Assembly: GCF_014334095.1 (NCBI RefSeq) | Contig: NZ_CP060495.1 | Span: 2,604,501-2,668,500, forward strand | From: Novosphingopyxis iocasae | GTDB taxonomy: Bacteria > Pseudomonadota > Alphaproteobacteria > Sphingomonadales > Sphingomonadaceae | Length of the DNA: 64,000 nucleotides | Direction: 5' to 3' | In this document: positions 43,305 to 53,189 of the stretch, piece by piece | Layout: each line of letters begins with the position of its first letter | Position numbering within the stretch: the stretch's first letter is position 1 | Made by a program: the position numbers and the translations under genes | Notes under the pieces: generated by a model | Told to the model about the DNA's origin: nothing | What the model saw: the letters and a program-made list of their open reading frames with translations, nothing else | Databases searched by the model: none

Positions 43305-45944
43305 CTAACGCTTCGAAACCGCTACCGGCGTGTTGAAGGGAGCAAGGTTCGATTTCATAGGGAGATTGCGCAAGATGGGGGTCCTCTGAATGGCGGACGC
43401 CCGGACTTCGGAAGACGCGGTCTTTCTGCTCGCACTGACGATATGGCTGATTTCTTCGCGGGCAATCGGCTGGCTGAACAGAAAACCCTGAAGATGGGTG
43501 CAGCCCAGGTCTTCCAGCATCTTTTGCTGCTCGGCGGTTTCCACACCTTCCGCGACAACGGCCATGGACAATTGGCGAGCCAGGCCGACAACGGCCGTGA
43601 CGATCGCCTTGGCCGCCTGCGACCCCTCGATCTCGGAAACGAACGATTTGTCGATCTTGACCGTATCGAAGGTAAATCGCTGGAAGTAGCTGAGCGAGGA
43701 ATAGCCGATGCCGAAATCGTCGATCGAGATGCGGATGCCGATGTCGCGCAGTTGCTGGAGCTGCGCGAAGGCTTCATGAGCATTCTGGATCACCAGGTTT
43801 TCGGTGACTTCCAGTTGAAGCCGTTCGGCGGGCAGGCCGGTCTCCTCAAGGACGGTCAGGATCGTCTCGACCAAGTGGCCCGAATAGAATTGGCGCGGAG
43901 ACAGGTTTACCGCCACCTTGATGGAGGCCGGCCAGCTGCACGCGTCGCGGCATGCCTTGCGCAGCACCTGCTCGCCCAATTGTTCGATCAGCCCGCAATC
44001 TTCGGCAAGTGCGATGAACAGATCGGGCGAAACCGGTCCACGATCGATCTGCGTCCAGCGCGCCAGCGCTTCGAAACCGATGATGTCACCGGACCTGGCT
44101 TCGATGATGGGCTGATAGGCAACGTCGATCTCATCGGTATCGACGGCCGCGCGCAAATGGGTCTCCAGCGTGCGCCGGTCGCGCTCGGCTGCATCCATCT
44201 GATCGTCGAAGAAGCATGGCTGGCGCTTTGCTTCCTGCTTGGCGCGGTACATGGCAAGATCGGAATTCTGGCGCAGCGTCTCGATGGTGTCGCCGTCCTT
44301 GGGGTGGAGAACGACGCCGATCGAAGCCCCGATATGCGCGGTAATACCGCCTACCGAAATGGGCGCGAAGATGCTCTCTATGAGATTGCCGGAAATGCGC
44401 AGCGCGCGCGAACGCAAGTTGTCGCCCGTTAGAAGGCAGACGAACTCGTCGCCGCCGATCCGGGCAATTTCCGAATGTTCGTCGGCGATGATGCTCAGCC
44501 GCTGGCCGATCAGCTTCAGCACTTCGTCGCCCATGACATGGCCGAACTGATCGTTGACCGACTTGAACCGATCCAGATCGATATTGAGCAGCGCAAATGG
44601 CTCCGCATCGTTGATCAGCTGATCGACGCGTTCCAGGAAGCTTGCGCGGTTCAAGAGGCCTGTCAGGATATCATAGCGCGATAGCCGCCAGCGGTCCGCC
44701 TCGGAACGGCGGATTTCGGTGACATCCTCCGACAGCCCCAGGAGATACTGGCCCGGCCGGTCGGGGCCGTCGATCAGCACGCGGGTCGTGCGAATATTGA
44801 CCCGTTCGCCATTGTCCCGTTCGAACTCGGTTTCCGTTTGCCTGGGCATGCCGCCGGAAATTGCGTCGCGATCGTTTTGCTTATATCGGTCGCCTTGTTC
44901 CGGAAACAGTTCATCGTCGTCCTTGCCGATCATGTGCATCGCAGGGCGGCCTATCATGTCTGCTGCTTTCTTGTTGAGCAGGAGATAGCGCTGCGTTTCG
45001 GAATCCTTCACATAGAGCATCGAGGGCAGGTTCGCGACGACCGCCTTGAGAAACGTGCGGCTGCTGTCTCGTTCGGCGCGGAGTTTCTTACGCGCAGAGA
45101 TATCGCGGACGACCGAGGCGAAGCCACCATTCGCCTCATCCCCCCAAGGTGCGGGCGCAAGTTCGATGGGGAATGTGGCACCGTCTTGCCGGACACCCGT
45201 AAGCTCTTTGGAGGGTGTCGGCGCGCGTGCAGGTTCCTCGTCGGAGGCCGTCTCACAGGGCGGGCTGTAATCCTGATCGAGCCCATCGGGGATGAATTCT
45301 GTAACGTCGCGGCCGATCGCGGTTTTTGCGGAATGGCCGAACATGTGCGCGGCGGCCTCGTTCCAGTAAACGATCTTTCCGGCGTGGTTGGCCGCGATGA
45401 CCGCGTCGGTCGTGGAAGCCACGACCTGCGCAGCGATATGCGCCTGATAGCGGGCGCGCCGGGCCTCGATCAGCTCGCTGACTACTTGGGCGAGTTCTTC
45501 CAGAAACAGGATGTTCGCGTCCGGAAAATGGCTGCGCGGCGCGCCATCGAGCGCGCAGAGGCTGCCGATGCAATGGCCGGACCGCAAATAGAGCGGCGCA
45601 CCGGCATAGAAGCGGATGTGCGGATCGCCGGTGACAAGCGGGTTGGTGCGAAACGTCTCGTCCTCGAGCGTGTCGAGTATGACGAGCGGCGCGCGCCGTT
45701 CCACCACCTGATCGCAGAAGGCGACGTCGCGGGGGGTCTCGCGGAAATCGATGCCCTGGCGGGATTTGAACCATTGGCGATCCCGGTCGATCAGGCTCAC
45801 CGCTGCGCTGGATACGCCCAGCACGGCGGCCACCATCCGGGTGATGGCATCGAATTCGCGTTCGTCCCCGCTGTCCAGAATCGCCAGGTCCGCCAGCGCG
45901 GCAAGGCGTTCGCTTTCGGTTAGCGCGAAATTGTGATTCCCCAT
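43305..45944 (-). CDS. GAF-PAS-PAS-GGDEF-EAL cyclic di-GMP protein
   Basis: A cytosolic 879-aa signalling protein that may make and/or break cyclic di-GMP. Order: GAF (about 25-165), PAS (170-290), PAS (295-415), GGDEF (425-590), EAL (595-845). GGDEF is intact (ARIGGDEFVCLL), but I see no RxxD inhibitory site before it. EAL is intact (GFEALARW, IDDFGIGYSSLSYF, VKIDKSFV, AEGVET), so phosphodiesterase activity is likely. The GAF opening and FFETPRDVAFCDQV-like motif are the kind found in sensor kinases. PilZ proteins at 6997 and 51927 could be readers. Confidence 0.92.
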   Translation of the reverse strand: MGNHNFALTESERLAALADLAILDSGDEREFDAITRMVAAVLGVSSAAVSLIDRDRQWFKSRQGIDFRETPRDVAFCDQVVERRAPLVILDTLEDETFRTNPLVTGDPHIRFYAGAPLYLRSGHCIGSLCALDGAPRSHFPDANILFLEELAQVVSELIEARRARYQAHIAAQVVASTTDAVIAANHAGKIVYWNEAAAHMFGHSAKTAIGRDVTEFIPDGLDQDYSPPCETASDEEPARAPTPSKELTGVRQDGATFPIELAPAPWGDEANGGFASVVRDISARKKLRAERDSSRTFLKAVVANLPSMLYVKDSETQRYLLLNKKAADMIGRPAMHMIGKDDDELFPEQGDRYKQNDRDAISGGMPRQTETEFERDNGERVNIRTTRVLIDGPDRPGQYLLGLSEDVTEIRRSEADRWRLSRYDILTGLLNRASFLERVDQLINDAEPFALLNIDLDRFKSVNDQFGHVMGDEVLKLIGQRLSIIADEHSEIARIGGDEFVCLLTGDNLRSRALRISGNLIESIFAPISVGGITAHIGASIGVVLHPKDGDTIETLRQNSDLAMYRAKQEAKRQPCFFDDQMDAAERDRRTLETHLRAAVDTDEIDVAYQPIIEARSGDIIGFEALARWTQIDRGPVSPDLFIALAEDCGLIEQLGEQVLRKACRDACSWPASIKVAVNLSPRQFYSGHLVETILTVLEETGLPAERLQLEVTENLVIQNAHEAFAQLQQLRDIGIRISIDDFGIGYSSLSYFQRFTFDTVKIDKSFVSEIEGSQAAKAIVTAVVGLARQLSMAVVAEGVETAEQQKMLEDLGCTHLQGFLFSQPIAREEISHIVSASRKTASSEVRASAIQRTPILRNLPMKSNLAPFNTPVAVSKR

Positions 45945-46025
45945 CTGCACAGCGCGGCGATAGGGGAATAACCTTAAACTTTTATGTTCTTACAGGAACA
46001 TGACGAGGGCGGCCGCGCCTGGAAA

Positions 46026-46685
46026 TCAGATCGCGGCGAATTTCTCGATGTCGCGGATGCGGCCGGAAACGACCAGCTCGTCGTCCGGAAAGATGATCGT
46101 GTCGGGCACTGCATGGATAAAGTCTTCGCCCGCCCGCTTCACGCCGACCACCGTTACGTCGAACTTCTTGCGGCACTCGCTCATCATCAGCGGCAGGCCG
46201 ACGACGGTTTCGGGCGCTTTCAGCCGGGCGATGGCGAACTCGGCATCGAAAGCGATGAAATCGAGCAGGCGCTCGTTCACGAGATGGGCGACGCGCTCTC
46301 CCATTTTGCGTTCTGGAAAGACGACATGATGTGCGCCCGTGCGCTCCAGCAGGCGGCCGTGGCGATCGGTATTGGCCTTCGCCCAGACATTGTTCAGGCC
46401 CATATCGACCAGCGCCAGCACAACCAGCAGGCTGGCCTCCACATTCGTGCCGATGGCCACGATGGCGGTGTCGAAGTCGGCGACGCCCAGTTGTTTCAGT
46501 GTATCGATCTCGGTCGCGTCCGCTTCGACCACCTGGGTCAGCGCATCCTTGTGCTCGCGCACGAAATCACCGTCCACGTCCACGCCGAGAACTTCATGGC
46601 CCATGCGCTCCAGCGTGGTCGCGACGGCGCTGCCGAACCGGCCAAGGCCCACGACCAGGACGGGTTTTCTCTTATCAGCCGACAA
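46026..46685 (-). CDS. Potassium channel NAD-binding regulatory subunit (KtrA/TrkA-like)
   Basis: A 219-aa cytosolic RCK protein: N-terminal Rossmann domain (VLVVGLGRFGSAVATTLERM, VDVDGDFVREHK) and C-terminal TrkA-C domain (about residues 140-219). It gates the KtrB subunit with nucleotide. I place the start at TTG 46685 (then SADKRKPV): GAGGAG lies 7 nt upstream and it overlaps the stop of the channel gene by 11 bp. A longer open frame to 46772 is in another gene. Same transcription unit as the channel. Confidence 0.88.
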   Translation of the reverse strand: MSADKRKPVLVVGLGRFGSAVATTLERMGHEVLGVDVDGDFVREHKDALTQVVEADATEIDTLKQLGVADFDTAIVAIGTNVEASLLVVLALVDMGLNNVWAKANTDRHGRLLERTGAHHVVFPERKMGERVAHLVNERLLDFIAFDAEFAIARLKAPETVVGLPLMMSECRKKFDVTVVGVKRAGEDFIHAVPDTIIFPDDELVVSGRIRDIEKFAAI

Positions 46686-48003
46686 TGGGATTCTCCTCGG
46701 GATAGCGATAGCGCCGCTCGCTGCTGCCAAGGGCAAGGGCGGTGGCCGCGGTGATCGTGCCCACCCGTCCAACGAACATCAGCATCACCAGCACGAAGAG
46801 AGCCGACGGCGGCAACTGTGCGGTGATGCCGGTGGACAGGCCGACGGTGGAAAAGGCGGAAATCGCCTCGAACAGGATATCTTCGAACGCCAGCGGCGTG
46901 ACCGAACTGATGAACATCGTCGCGCACAGTACCAGCAGCAGCGCGATCGAGGCGACGGTGAGAGCCTGCCGCTCGATAGCGTGGCCGAAGCGGCGGCCGA
47001 ACATACCCGCATCGCGCCGCGACAATATCTCGGCCAGAACGATGGCGAGCAGCACCATGAATGTGGTGATCTTGATCCCGCCCGCCGTGCCGGCGCTACC
47101 GCCGCCGATGAACATCAGCACATTGTTCACCACCAGCGTCTCCTCTCGCATCGCGCCGAGATCGAGGCTGTTGAAGCCCGCCGTGCGGGGCATGACCGAA
47201 TGGAACGCGGCGTTCAGCAGTTTCTCGCCCCAGCCCATCGGCCCTAGCGTGCCGGGATTGCTCCATTCCATGCCCAGGATCGCCGCAAAGCCGCCGATCA
47301 GCAGCAGGAGCGTGCCGGCCAGCGTCATTTTGGAATGCAGCGTCCATTGCCGCCAGCGCCAGCCATGTTCGCGCCAGTCCTCCATCACCGGGAAGCCCAG
47401 CGCGGAAAAGATCACCGACAGGCCGATCGGGACCAGGATAAGCCAGTCGCCCTGAAAGCTCATGAGGCTGTCCGAAAAGGTGGAAAAGCCCGCATTGTTG
47501 AAGGCGCTGACGGACTGGAACAGGCCGTGCCAGGCGGCCTGGCCCCAGGACATGTTCCAGTGCGTGGCGAACCGGAGCGTCAGCATGATCGCCACGGTCA
47601 GTTCCACGGTGATCGTGATGCCTAGGATCATGCGGATCACCGACGGCGCGGATATCAGGTTCAGGCGGCTGCGTTCCACATGCGTCGCCATCCGGTCCCG
47701 CAGGCCGAAGCCCCGCCCTGCGATCAGGCCGAACAGCGTCGCGGCCGTCATGATGCCGAGCCCGCCGATCTGGAACATCGCCATGATCGCCACCTGCCCG
47801 AAGCCGGACCAGTAGGTCGGCGTGTCCTGCACGATCAGTCCGGTTACCGCCACCGCCGAAGTGGCGGTGAACAGCGCGGTCATCAGCGGCGCGCGCGTGC
47901 CGTCCGCGGTGGCGATGGGCAGGCTGAGCAGTACCGTCCCGATCGCGATCGCGCCAAGAAACAGCAGGGGGATCAGCCGGATCGGATTGCGCAGTGCGTT
48001 CAT
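46675..48003 (-). CDS. Potassium uptake channel subunit (KtrB/TrkH-like)
   Basis: A 442-aa membrane protein with about eight to ten segments and repeated M1-P-M2-like units (TSAVAVTGLIVQDTPTYWSG, NNAGFSTFSDSLMS, GGSAGTAGGIKITTF, STVGLSTGITAQLPP) typical of Ktr/Trk potassium channels. Start MNALRNPIRLIPLLF at 48003. The KtrA-like gene follows with an overlap. Together they form a potassium uptake system for osmotic adaptation. Confidence 0.92.
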   Translation of the reverse strand: MNALRNPIRLIPLLFLGAIAIGTVLLSLPIATADGTRAPLMTALFTATSAVAVTGLIVQDTPTYWSGFGQVAIMAMFQIGGLGIMTAATLFGLIAGRGFGLRDRMATHVERSRLNLISAPSVIRMILGITITVELTVAIMLTLRFATHWNMSWGQAAWHGLFQSVSAFNNAGFSTFSDSLMSFQGDWLILVPIGLSVIFSALGFPVMEDWREHGWRWRQWTLHSKMTLAGTLLLLIGGFAAILGMEWSNPGTLGPMGWGEKLLNAAFHSVMPRTAGFNSLDLGAMREETLVVNNVLMFIGGGSAGTAGGIKITTFMVLLAIVLAEILSRRDAGMFGRRFGHAIERQALTVASIALLLVLCATMFISSVTPLAFEDILFEAISAFSTVGLSTGITAQLPPSALFVLVMLMFVGRVGTITAATALALGSSERRYRYPEENPIVG

Positions 48004-48150
48004 GCAAGTCTCGCCATGTACGAATGCGGCGGGGCCGACAAGCGGCAGAAATTGAATGAGAGAGGCGGCGCCGCTGCGGCGGTGAAACCGCAAAGATCGC
48101 TGGCCATATCAGCCCATGACGCGTATGAACCAAGTGAACCAATCGATACT

Positions 48151-48169
48151 GCGAATTACTCTCATTGAC
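48151..48169 (+). promoter_or_regulatory. Fur-box-like site
   Basis: GCGAATTACTCTCATTGAC matches the 19-bp Fur consensus GATAATGATAATCATTATC at 11 of 19 positions. It lies 82 bp upstream of the TonB-dependent receptor start, where an iron-loaded repressor would act. Confidence 0.55.
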
Positions 48170-48251
48170 AACAAACGGGCCAGCTCTATGGACGTTCGCC
48201 ATCGGATCGATGACTGCCGCGTCCTGCGGCATGCTTTGTTGGAGGATATCC

Positions 48252-50507
48252 ATGCTGCGTATCACGACCTCGCCGGTGGCGATGGCCGTCGCCCTGTTCG
48301 CGCCCTTTGCTGCGTCCGCCGAAATTCCTGAAGCGCCTGCGCCAGCCGCGCCGCAGACCGAACAGGAGGCTTTGGTAAATTCTGTCGATTCCATCATTAC
48401 GGTGGAAGGCCACATCGATCCGAGTGCGATCGCGGGCTCGGCGACGCTGGTCGATACACAGGAACTGCGCCTGTTCGACTATTCCGATCCCAACCGCGTG
48501 CTGCGGCAGGTGCCCGGCGTGAACTTGCAGGAGGAGGACGGCTTCGGGCTGTTTCCCAATATCGGCCTTCGCGGCACGCCGGTGGAACGCTCCGGCAATA
48601 TCACGCTGATGGAAGACGGCGTGCTGATCGCGCCCGCGCCCTATGCCGCGCCCGCCGCTTATTATTTCCCCGCCATCGGACGGATGGAAGCGGTCGAGGT
48701 GATCAAGGGCGCGGCGTCCGTGCGCTACGGCCCGCGCACCATCGGCGGTGCGATCAACCTGCGCTCCACCTCGATCCCCGAAGACGGCATTACCGCGCGC
48801 GCCATGGGGCAATATGGATCGCGCGATTATTATGCCGGACATGTCTATGCCGGGATCGACACCGACTATGTCGGCGCGCTCATCGAGACCTATCAGCTGG
48901 GCAGCGACGGCTTCAAGACGATCGACTTCTTCCCCGATGCCGATACCGGCTTCCAGCGCCAGGATTATCGCGGCAAGGTGGCGCTGCATACGGCACCGGG
49001 TGCGTCGGTCGATGGCCGGCTGGAATTCACCTATGGTTATAGCGAGCTGGACGCGAACGAGACCTATCTGGGACTGTCGGACGATGACTTTGCCGCCGAT
49101 CCCTATCGCCGCTACGCCGCCAGCCAGCGGGACAACTTTTTGGGCAAGCAGAATCAATATCGCCTCACCGGCACGCTGGCGTTCGTGGACGATACGCTGC
49201 TGACCGTCACCGCTTACAAAAATGATTTCGAGCGCAACTGGTCCAAGCTGCAGGATATCGATTTCAACGGCGATGGCCGCTTCGATTCGATTAATGCGGT
49301 GTTCGACGATCCCGCCGGAAATCCGGGCGCGCTCGCCATCCTGCGCGGTGCGGACAGCACGCCGGGCTCGGTGCGCGTGCGCAACAACAACCGCACCTAC
49401 GACAGCAAGGGCGTGCAGGTCTCCTTTTCGCGACCCTTCCAGACCGGCAAGCTGCGCCACGTGCTCGATTTTTCCGTCCGCTATCATGAGGATGAGGAAG
49501 ACCGCCTGCAGAACGACGAGTTCTACACCCAGACCGGCGGCACGCTGAACTTCGTGACCCAGACCGCCCCGGGCGTGCAGGCCAATCGCGAGGCGAAGGC
49601 GAACGCGCTGGCTTTCTACGTCGAGGACCGGATCGAGATCGGCGCGCTGACGCTGACGCCCGGCATCCGTTATGAGGGGATCGACCTCACCCGCCTCGAT
49701 TATGCGGGCAGCGATCCCACCCGTGCAGCCGGCCCGACGCGCGTACGCACCAGCAATGTCGATGAGTGGTTGCCCGCGCTGGGCGCCACTTACGAAATTG
49801 GCGATCTGCTGCTGCTGGCGGGCATCTCGCGCGGTTTCTCCCCGCCGGGACCGGGCAGCACCGATGCCCGTTCGGAGAAGAGCTGGAATTACGAAGCGGG
49901 CTTCCGCTACGCGAACCCGTCTTTCCGTACCGAGGTGATCGGCTTCTGGAACGACTATTCCAACCTTTTGGGCAGCTGCACGGTCTCGGTCGGTTGCCGG
50001 GTGGGCGACATCGGCGATCAGTTCAACGGCGGCGCGGTTACGACGCGCGGCGTCGAGTTCACCGCCGCGGCTGCGCCCGCGATCACCGAGCGCCTGTCCG
50101 CACCGATTTCGGTAACCTACACCTTCACCGACGCCCGCTTCGATCGCAGCTTCGACAGCGAATTCTTCGGATCGGTTCAGGATGGGGACGACCTGCCCTA
50201 TATCGCGCGCCACCGCGCCTATGTGGAGGCGGGGCTGAGGTACGATCGCTCGTCGCTAACCCTGGGCGCAAGCTATGTGTCGCCGATGCGGACCGAGGCC
50301 GGAAGCGGGCCGATCCCGCAGCAGGAACGGATCGACGATCACTTCCTGCTCGATCTGGCGGGCCGTTTCGCCTTTACCGACACGATCTCGCTGTTCGGAC
50401 GGGTCGATAATCTGCTCGACAACCAGTATCCGGTTGCGCGGCGGCCTTATGGGCTTCGGCCCGGAAGTCCGCGCCGCTTCGTGATCGGCGCGGCGTTCGA
50501 TCTGTGA
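48252..50507 (+). CDS. TonB-dependent outer-membrane receptor (FecA-like)
   Basis: Outer-membrane transporter for an iron complex, possibly ferric citrate. The 751-aa protein has a signal peptide (MLRITTSPVAMAVALFAPFA, cleaved after ASA), a plug domain (about residues 60-160) with VLRQVPGVNLQEEDGFGLFP and GLRGTPVERSGNITLMEDGV, and a beta barrel ending in a terminal aromatic-like residue (FVIGAAFDL). A possible TonB box IITVEG is near residue 48. GGAGGA lies 5 nt before the ATG. A Fur-like site upstream supports iron control. Confidence 0.9.
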   Translation: MLRITTSPVAMAVALFAPFAASAEIPEAPAPAAPQTEQEALVNSVDSIITVEGHIDPSAIAGSATLVDTQELRLFDYSDPNRVLRQVPGVNLQEEDGFGLFPNIGLRGTPVERSGNITLMEDGVLIAPAPYAAPAAYYFPAIGRMEAVEVIKGAASVRYGPRTIGGAINLRSTSIPEDGITARAMGQYGSRDYYAGHVYAGIDTDYVGALIETYQLGSDGFKTIDFFPDADTGFQRQDYRGKVALHTAPGASVDGRLEFTYGYSELDANETYLGLSDDDFAADPYRRYAASQRDNFLGKQNQYRLTGTLAFVDDTLLTVTAYKNDFERNWSKLQDIDFNGDGRFDSINAVFDDPAGNPGALAILRGADSTPGSVRVRNNNRTYDSKGVQVSFSRPFQTGKLRHVLDFSVRYHEDEEDRLQNDEFYTQTGGTLNFVTQTAPGVQANREAKANALAFYVEDRIEIGALTLTPGIRYEGIDLTRLDYAGSDPTRAAGPTRVRTSNVDEWLPALGATYEIGDLLLLAGISRGFSPPGPGSTDARSEKSWNYEAGFRYANPSFRTEVIGFWNDYSNLLGSCTVSVGCRVGDIGDQFNGGAVTTRGVEFTAAAAPAITERLSAPISVTYTFTDARFDRSFDSEFFGSVQDGDDLPYIARHRAYVEAGLRYDRSSLTLGASYVSPMRTEAGSGPIPQQERIDDHFLLDLAGRFAFTDTISLFGRVDNLLDNQYPVARRPYGLRPGSPRRFVIGAAFDL

Positions 50508-50526
50508 TGTGACCGGGGCTGGTGGC

Positions 50527-51885
50527 TTATTCCGCCGCCCCGTTCGCGCCGCTGCCGCCGGGCATGCCGGCAAAGGTGACGACGCTTTCCGCGCCATTGT
50601 CCGATAGCGCGGACACGCCGAAGAAATTGTTGTCGATGATGACGCCTTTCAGCACCGTTTCGGTCTGTCCGGCGGGCAGGTCGATCGCTTCGGCCCAGGC
50701 CATCTCGTTCGCGGGGCGCCAGTGGACGCGATATCCTGCGGCGCCTTTCACCGGCGTCCAGCTTACGCTCGTATCCGCGCTCACCGCGCCTTCAATCTCT
50801 ACCGTGGCGGGGGCGGCCGGCGCGCTCGCCAGCTCGCGGATCACGTCCACGTTCAGCGCGGTGACGCGCGCGAGATAGTCGAAGTCCATCTTGTCGATAG
50901 TGTCGCCATATTCGCGGCCGTTTTCGGTGCGCAAATCCTGATGCTGATAATCGTAATGTTCGGCCACTTCGGAAAAGCGCACGGCGGGATAGCCGCGCTT
51001 CAGGAAAGGAATGTGGTCCCCGCCGCGGCGGAAGCGGTCCGGACGGCGGATCGCGAGCACTTCGAGGCGGCCCGGCGCAGCGGTGGAAATGCGGTCGATC
51101 GCCTTGGCCAGCGATCGGGAGGGGCTGTCGTCCTCTCCGCCGATCGCGCGCTGCATGGCGATGCCCTGTTCGTCCGCGGCGGCGCGGATGCCCTCGGAGA
51201 ACACGCGCACCTTATCCGCCACATGTTGTCCTCCGATGCCGGTGCTATTGCCGACGACATCATTGTTGAGGACAGCGGAGACGGTCCAACCGCGCTCTTC
51301 GGCGGTCTTCGCCAGGATCTCAGCGCCGTAGAGGCCCTGTTCTTCGCCCGAAAGGGCGGCGTAGACGATGGTGCCGTCGAACTTTTCCTTCGAAAGAAGC
51401 CGCGCGGCCTCCAGCACCAAAGCGACGCCCGAGGCATCGTCATTGGCGCCCGGCGCATCGTCCGTGATGTTCATCACATCGCTGACGCGGCTGTCGATAT
51501 GTCCTTGAACGATGACGACGCGGTTCGGATCGCCCGTGCCACGCTGGATGCCGAGCACATCCTCCACGCGCACGCCATCCGGCGCGCGGTCGCCGGTCAC
51601 GCTCTCGCCGATCGTCTCGACCGTGATACAGCCGCCGCAATCCTTCGAGATGGTGCGCAGCCGCTGCGCCGCCCAGGCGCGCGCGGCGCCGATGCCTCGC
51701 TTCGGGTCGGTGGCGGAGGACAAGGTGTGCCGCGTCCCGAAATCGACGAGGGTCTGGACGCTCCGGCGCAGCTCCTGCGGATCCGGCGCGGTGGATTCTA
51801 CCGTGGCAGAGGACTGAGCCGAGGCGCCTCCAGCAAGGATCGTGGTGGAGAGGAAAAGGGCGGGCGCAAGGAGGGCTTTGTTCAT
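50527..51885 (-). CDS. Secreted M28-family aminopeptidase
   Basis: A 452-aa exported zinc peptidase. Signal peptide MNKALLAPALFLSTTILAGG. The co-catalytic metal motifs are present: VQGHIDSR, PGANDDASG, SGEEQGLYGA, NNDVVGNS and the final His near EHYDYQHQ. The C-terminal 100 residues resemble a fibronectin-like domain (VSWTPVKGAAGYRVHWRPA). The upstream extension to 52035 is not conserved. Convergent with the TonB receptor, 19 bp away, so unlinked transcriptionally. Confidence 0.9.
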   Translation of the reverse strand: MNKALLAPALFLSTTILAGGASAQSSATVESTAPDPQELRRSVQTLVDFGTRHTLSSATDPKRGIGAARAWAAQRLRTISKDCGGCITVETIGESVTGDRAPDGVRVEDVLGIQRGTGDPNRVVIVQGHIDSRVSDVMNITDDAPGANDDASGVALVLEAARLLSKEKFDGTIVYAALSGEEQGLYGAEILAKTAEERGWTVSAVLNNDVVGNSTGIGGQHVADKVRVFSEGIRAAADEQGIAMQRAIGGEDDSPSRSLAKAIDRISTAAPGRLEVLAIRRPDRFRRGGDHIPFLKRGYPAVRFSEVAEHYDYQHQDLRTENGREYGDTIDKMDFDYLARVTALNVDVIRELASAPAAPATVEIEGAVSADTSVSWTPVKGAAGYRVHWRPANEMAWAEAIDLPAGQTETVLKGVIIDNNFFGVSALSDNGAESVVTFAGMPGGSGANGAAE

Positions 51886-51926
51886 GGCGCCCGGCCTAGC
51901 GCAGATCGCCTGCGCCGCCAAATGCG

Positions 51927-52565
51927 CTATTCGCTCTCTTCGCTCCAATCGGTCGGCAGCTGCGCGGACCATGCGGCCAGTTCGTTGAAGGCGAGCGGAG
52001 CGTGGAAATGGAGGCCCGCAAAACCCTGCCGCCACCAGCGCACATCGGCGCGCTTGCGCCCGATGCCGTCGATCGCGATGCGCAGCGGTGCGGACGCCCG
52101 CAATCGCTTGTCGATGCCGATCTTGGCACCGGCCAGCGAAATGTCGTGCAGCCTTACCTGAAAAACCTCTCCATCCACTTCGATCGCGGCGGGAAAGTTC
52201 ATGCGCAGCCGCTGTGGGCGACGCTCGCGTTCGCCATGTGGCAGCGCGATCACACTGGCGATATCAATCGGCGCTTCGAACTGGAAACCGCAGAAGCCGT
52301 CCCGTTCCCACCTTTTGTGCATCCGCAGCGTGCGTCCACCGAGAAATTCGATGTCGATCACATCGATGCCGTCCATCGGCCCAAAGGTTTGCAGCTTCAT
52401 GCCAGCGCTGGAAATATCGCGCATGATGCAGAAGCAGTCATGATCTTCCAGCAGCAGCTTGGCCGTGCGAAACACCACCCGGTGTCGTTCATTCGAACGC
52501 CGCTCTTCGGTCCCCGAATGTTCGGTGTCTTCCTCGACCAATATGCCGCGTATGGCCTGCGTCAT
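51927..52565 (-). CDS. Double PilZ-domain protein
   Basis: A 212-aa protein with two PilZ-like halves. The first has RSNERHRVVFRTAK then MRDISSAGMKLQTF (about residues 20-95); the second has RERRPQRLRMNFPA and HDISLAGAKIGI (about 110-205). Both have the Arg-rich and DxSxxG motifs expected to bind cyclic di-GMP, but the D/N-xSxxG is DISSAG in one and DISLAG in the other. I use the start MTQAIRGILV (52565); ribosome site weak. Possibly a regulator of motility or matrix. Confidence 0.8.
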   Translation of the reverse strand: MTQAIRGILVEEDTEHSGTEERRSNERHRVVFRTAKLLLEDHDCFCIMRDISSAGMKLQTFGPMDGIDVIDIEFLGGRTLRMHKRWERDGFCGFQFEAPIDIASVIALPHGERERRPQRLRMNFPAAIEVDGEVFQVRLHDISLAGAKIGIDKRLRASAPLRIAIDGIGRKRADVRWWRQGFAGLHFHAPLAFNELAAWSAQLPTDWSEESE

Positions 52566-52759
52566 CCGCTTGTACTCTGCAAAAACCCCATTCCCTTGGC
52601 ATCCATTTACCAAGCGCCCGGTTAATTCTTCGTTGCAGCGTTCGCCCTGTTTGCGCGCCGCTTGTTGGGTCTCCCGTTGCACGATAGCTTGCGCGGCAGG
52701 CCGAACCTAGCTGTGTCGGGATAAGCCCGCCCAAGTGGATCAGGGTTGAAGAAGAGGGT

Positions 52760-53185
52760 ATGTTTTCGATGAAGTGGATGTTGCTGCCGCTCAAGCGCTA
52801 TGCCGATTTCCAGGGTCGTTCGCGGCGGAAAGAATTCTGGATGTTCACGCTCCTTGTCGTGATCGTCTATCTCGCCGTGTGCACACTTATCGTTGCAGAT
52901 GAGGAAGTGAGCGGGGGTGCTGGACTGGATGGGTTCACCGGCCTTCTCGGCGTTGCGGTCGCGCTATTGGGCATCGGGATCCTCATCCCGTCGCTGGCAG
53001 TCCAGGTGCGCCGGTTTCACGATCAGGACCATTCCGGCTGGTTCGTGCTTCTCTCGTTCATCCCTTATATCGGCGGACTGATCGTTTTGGTGTTCATGTG
53101 CCTGCCGGGGACGCGCGGACCCAACCGCTTCGGCCCCGATCCCAAGGAGATGGAGGCCGACGCGCTAACCGAAACGTTCCGCTAG
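52760..53185 (+). CDS. DUF805 membrane protein
   Basis: A 141-aa inner-membrane protein with three or four helices. It has the DUF805 features LKRYADFQGRSRRKEFWMF, VRRFHDQDHSGWFVLL and CLPGTRGPNRFGPDP. The family is widespread; its role is not known. ATGs at 52760 and 52769 are both possible. Confidence 0.85.
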   Translation: MFSMKWMLLPLKRYADFQGRSRRKEFWMFTLLVVIVYLAVCTLIVADEEVSGGAGLDGFTGLLGVAVALLGIGILIPSLAVQVRRFHDQDHSGWFVLLSFIPYIGGLIVLVFMCLPGTRGPNRFGPDPKEMEADALTETFR

Positions 53186-53189
53186 CTTA

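Noticed and set aside
43443-44432. 329-aa plus-strand ORF
   Set aside because: Antisense to the GGDEF-EAL gene.
48186-50213. 675-aa minus-strand ORF
   Set aside because: Antisense to the TonB receptor, with no motifs or ribosome binding site.
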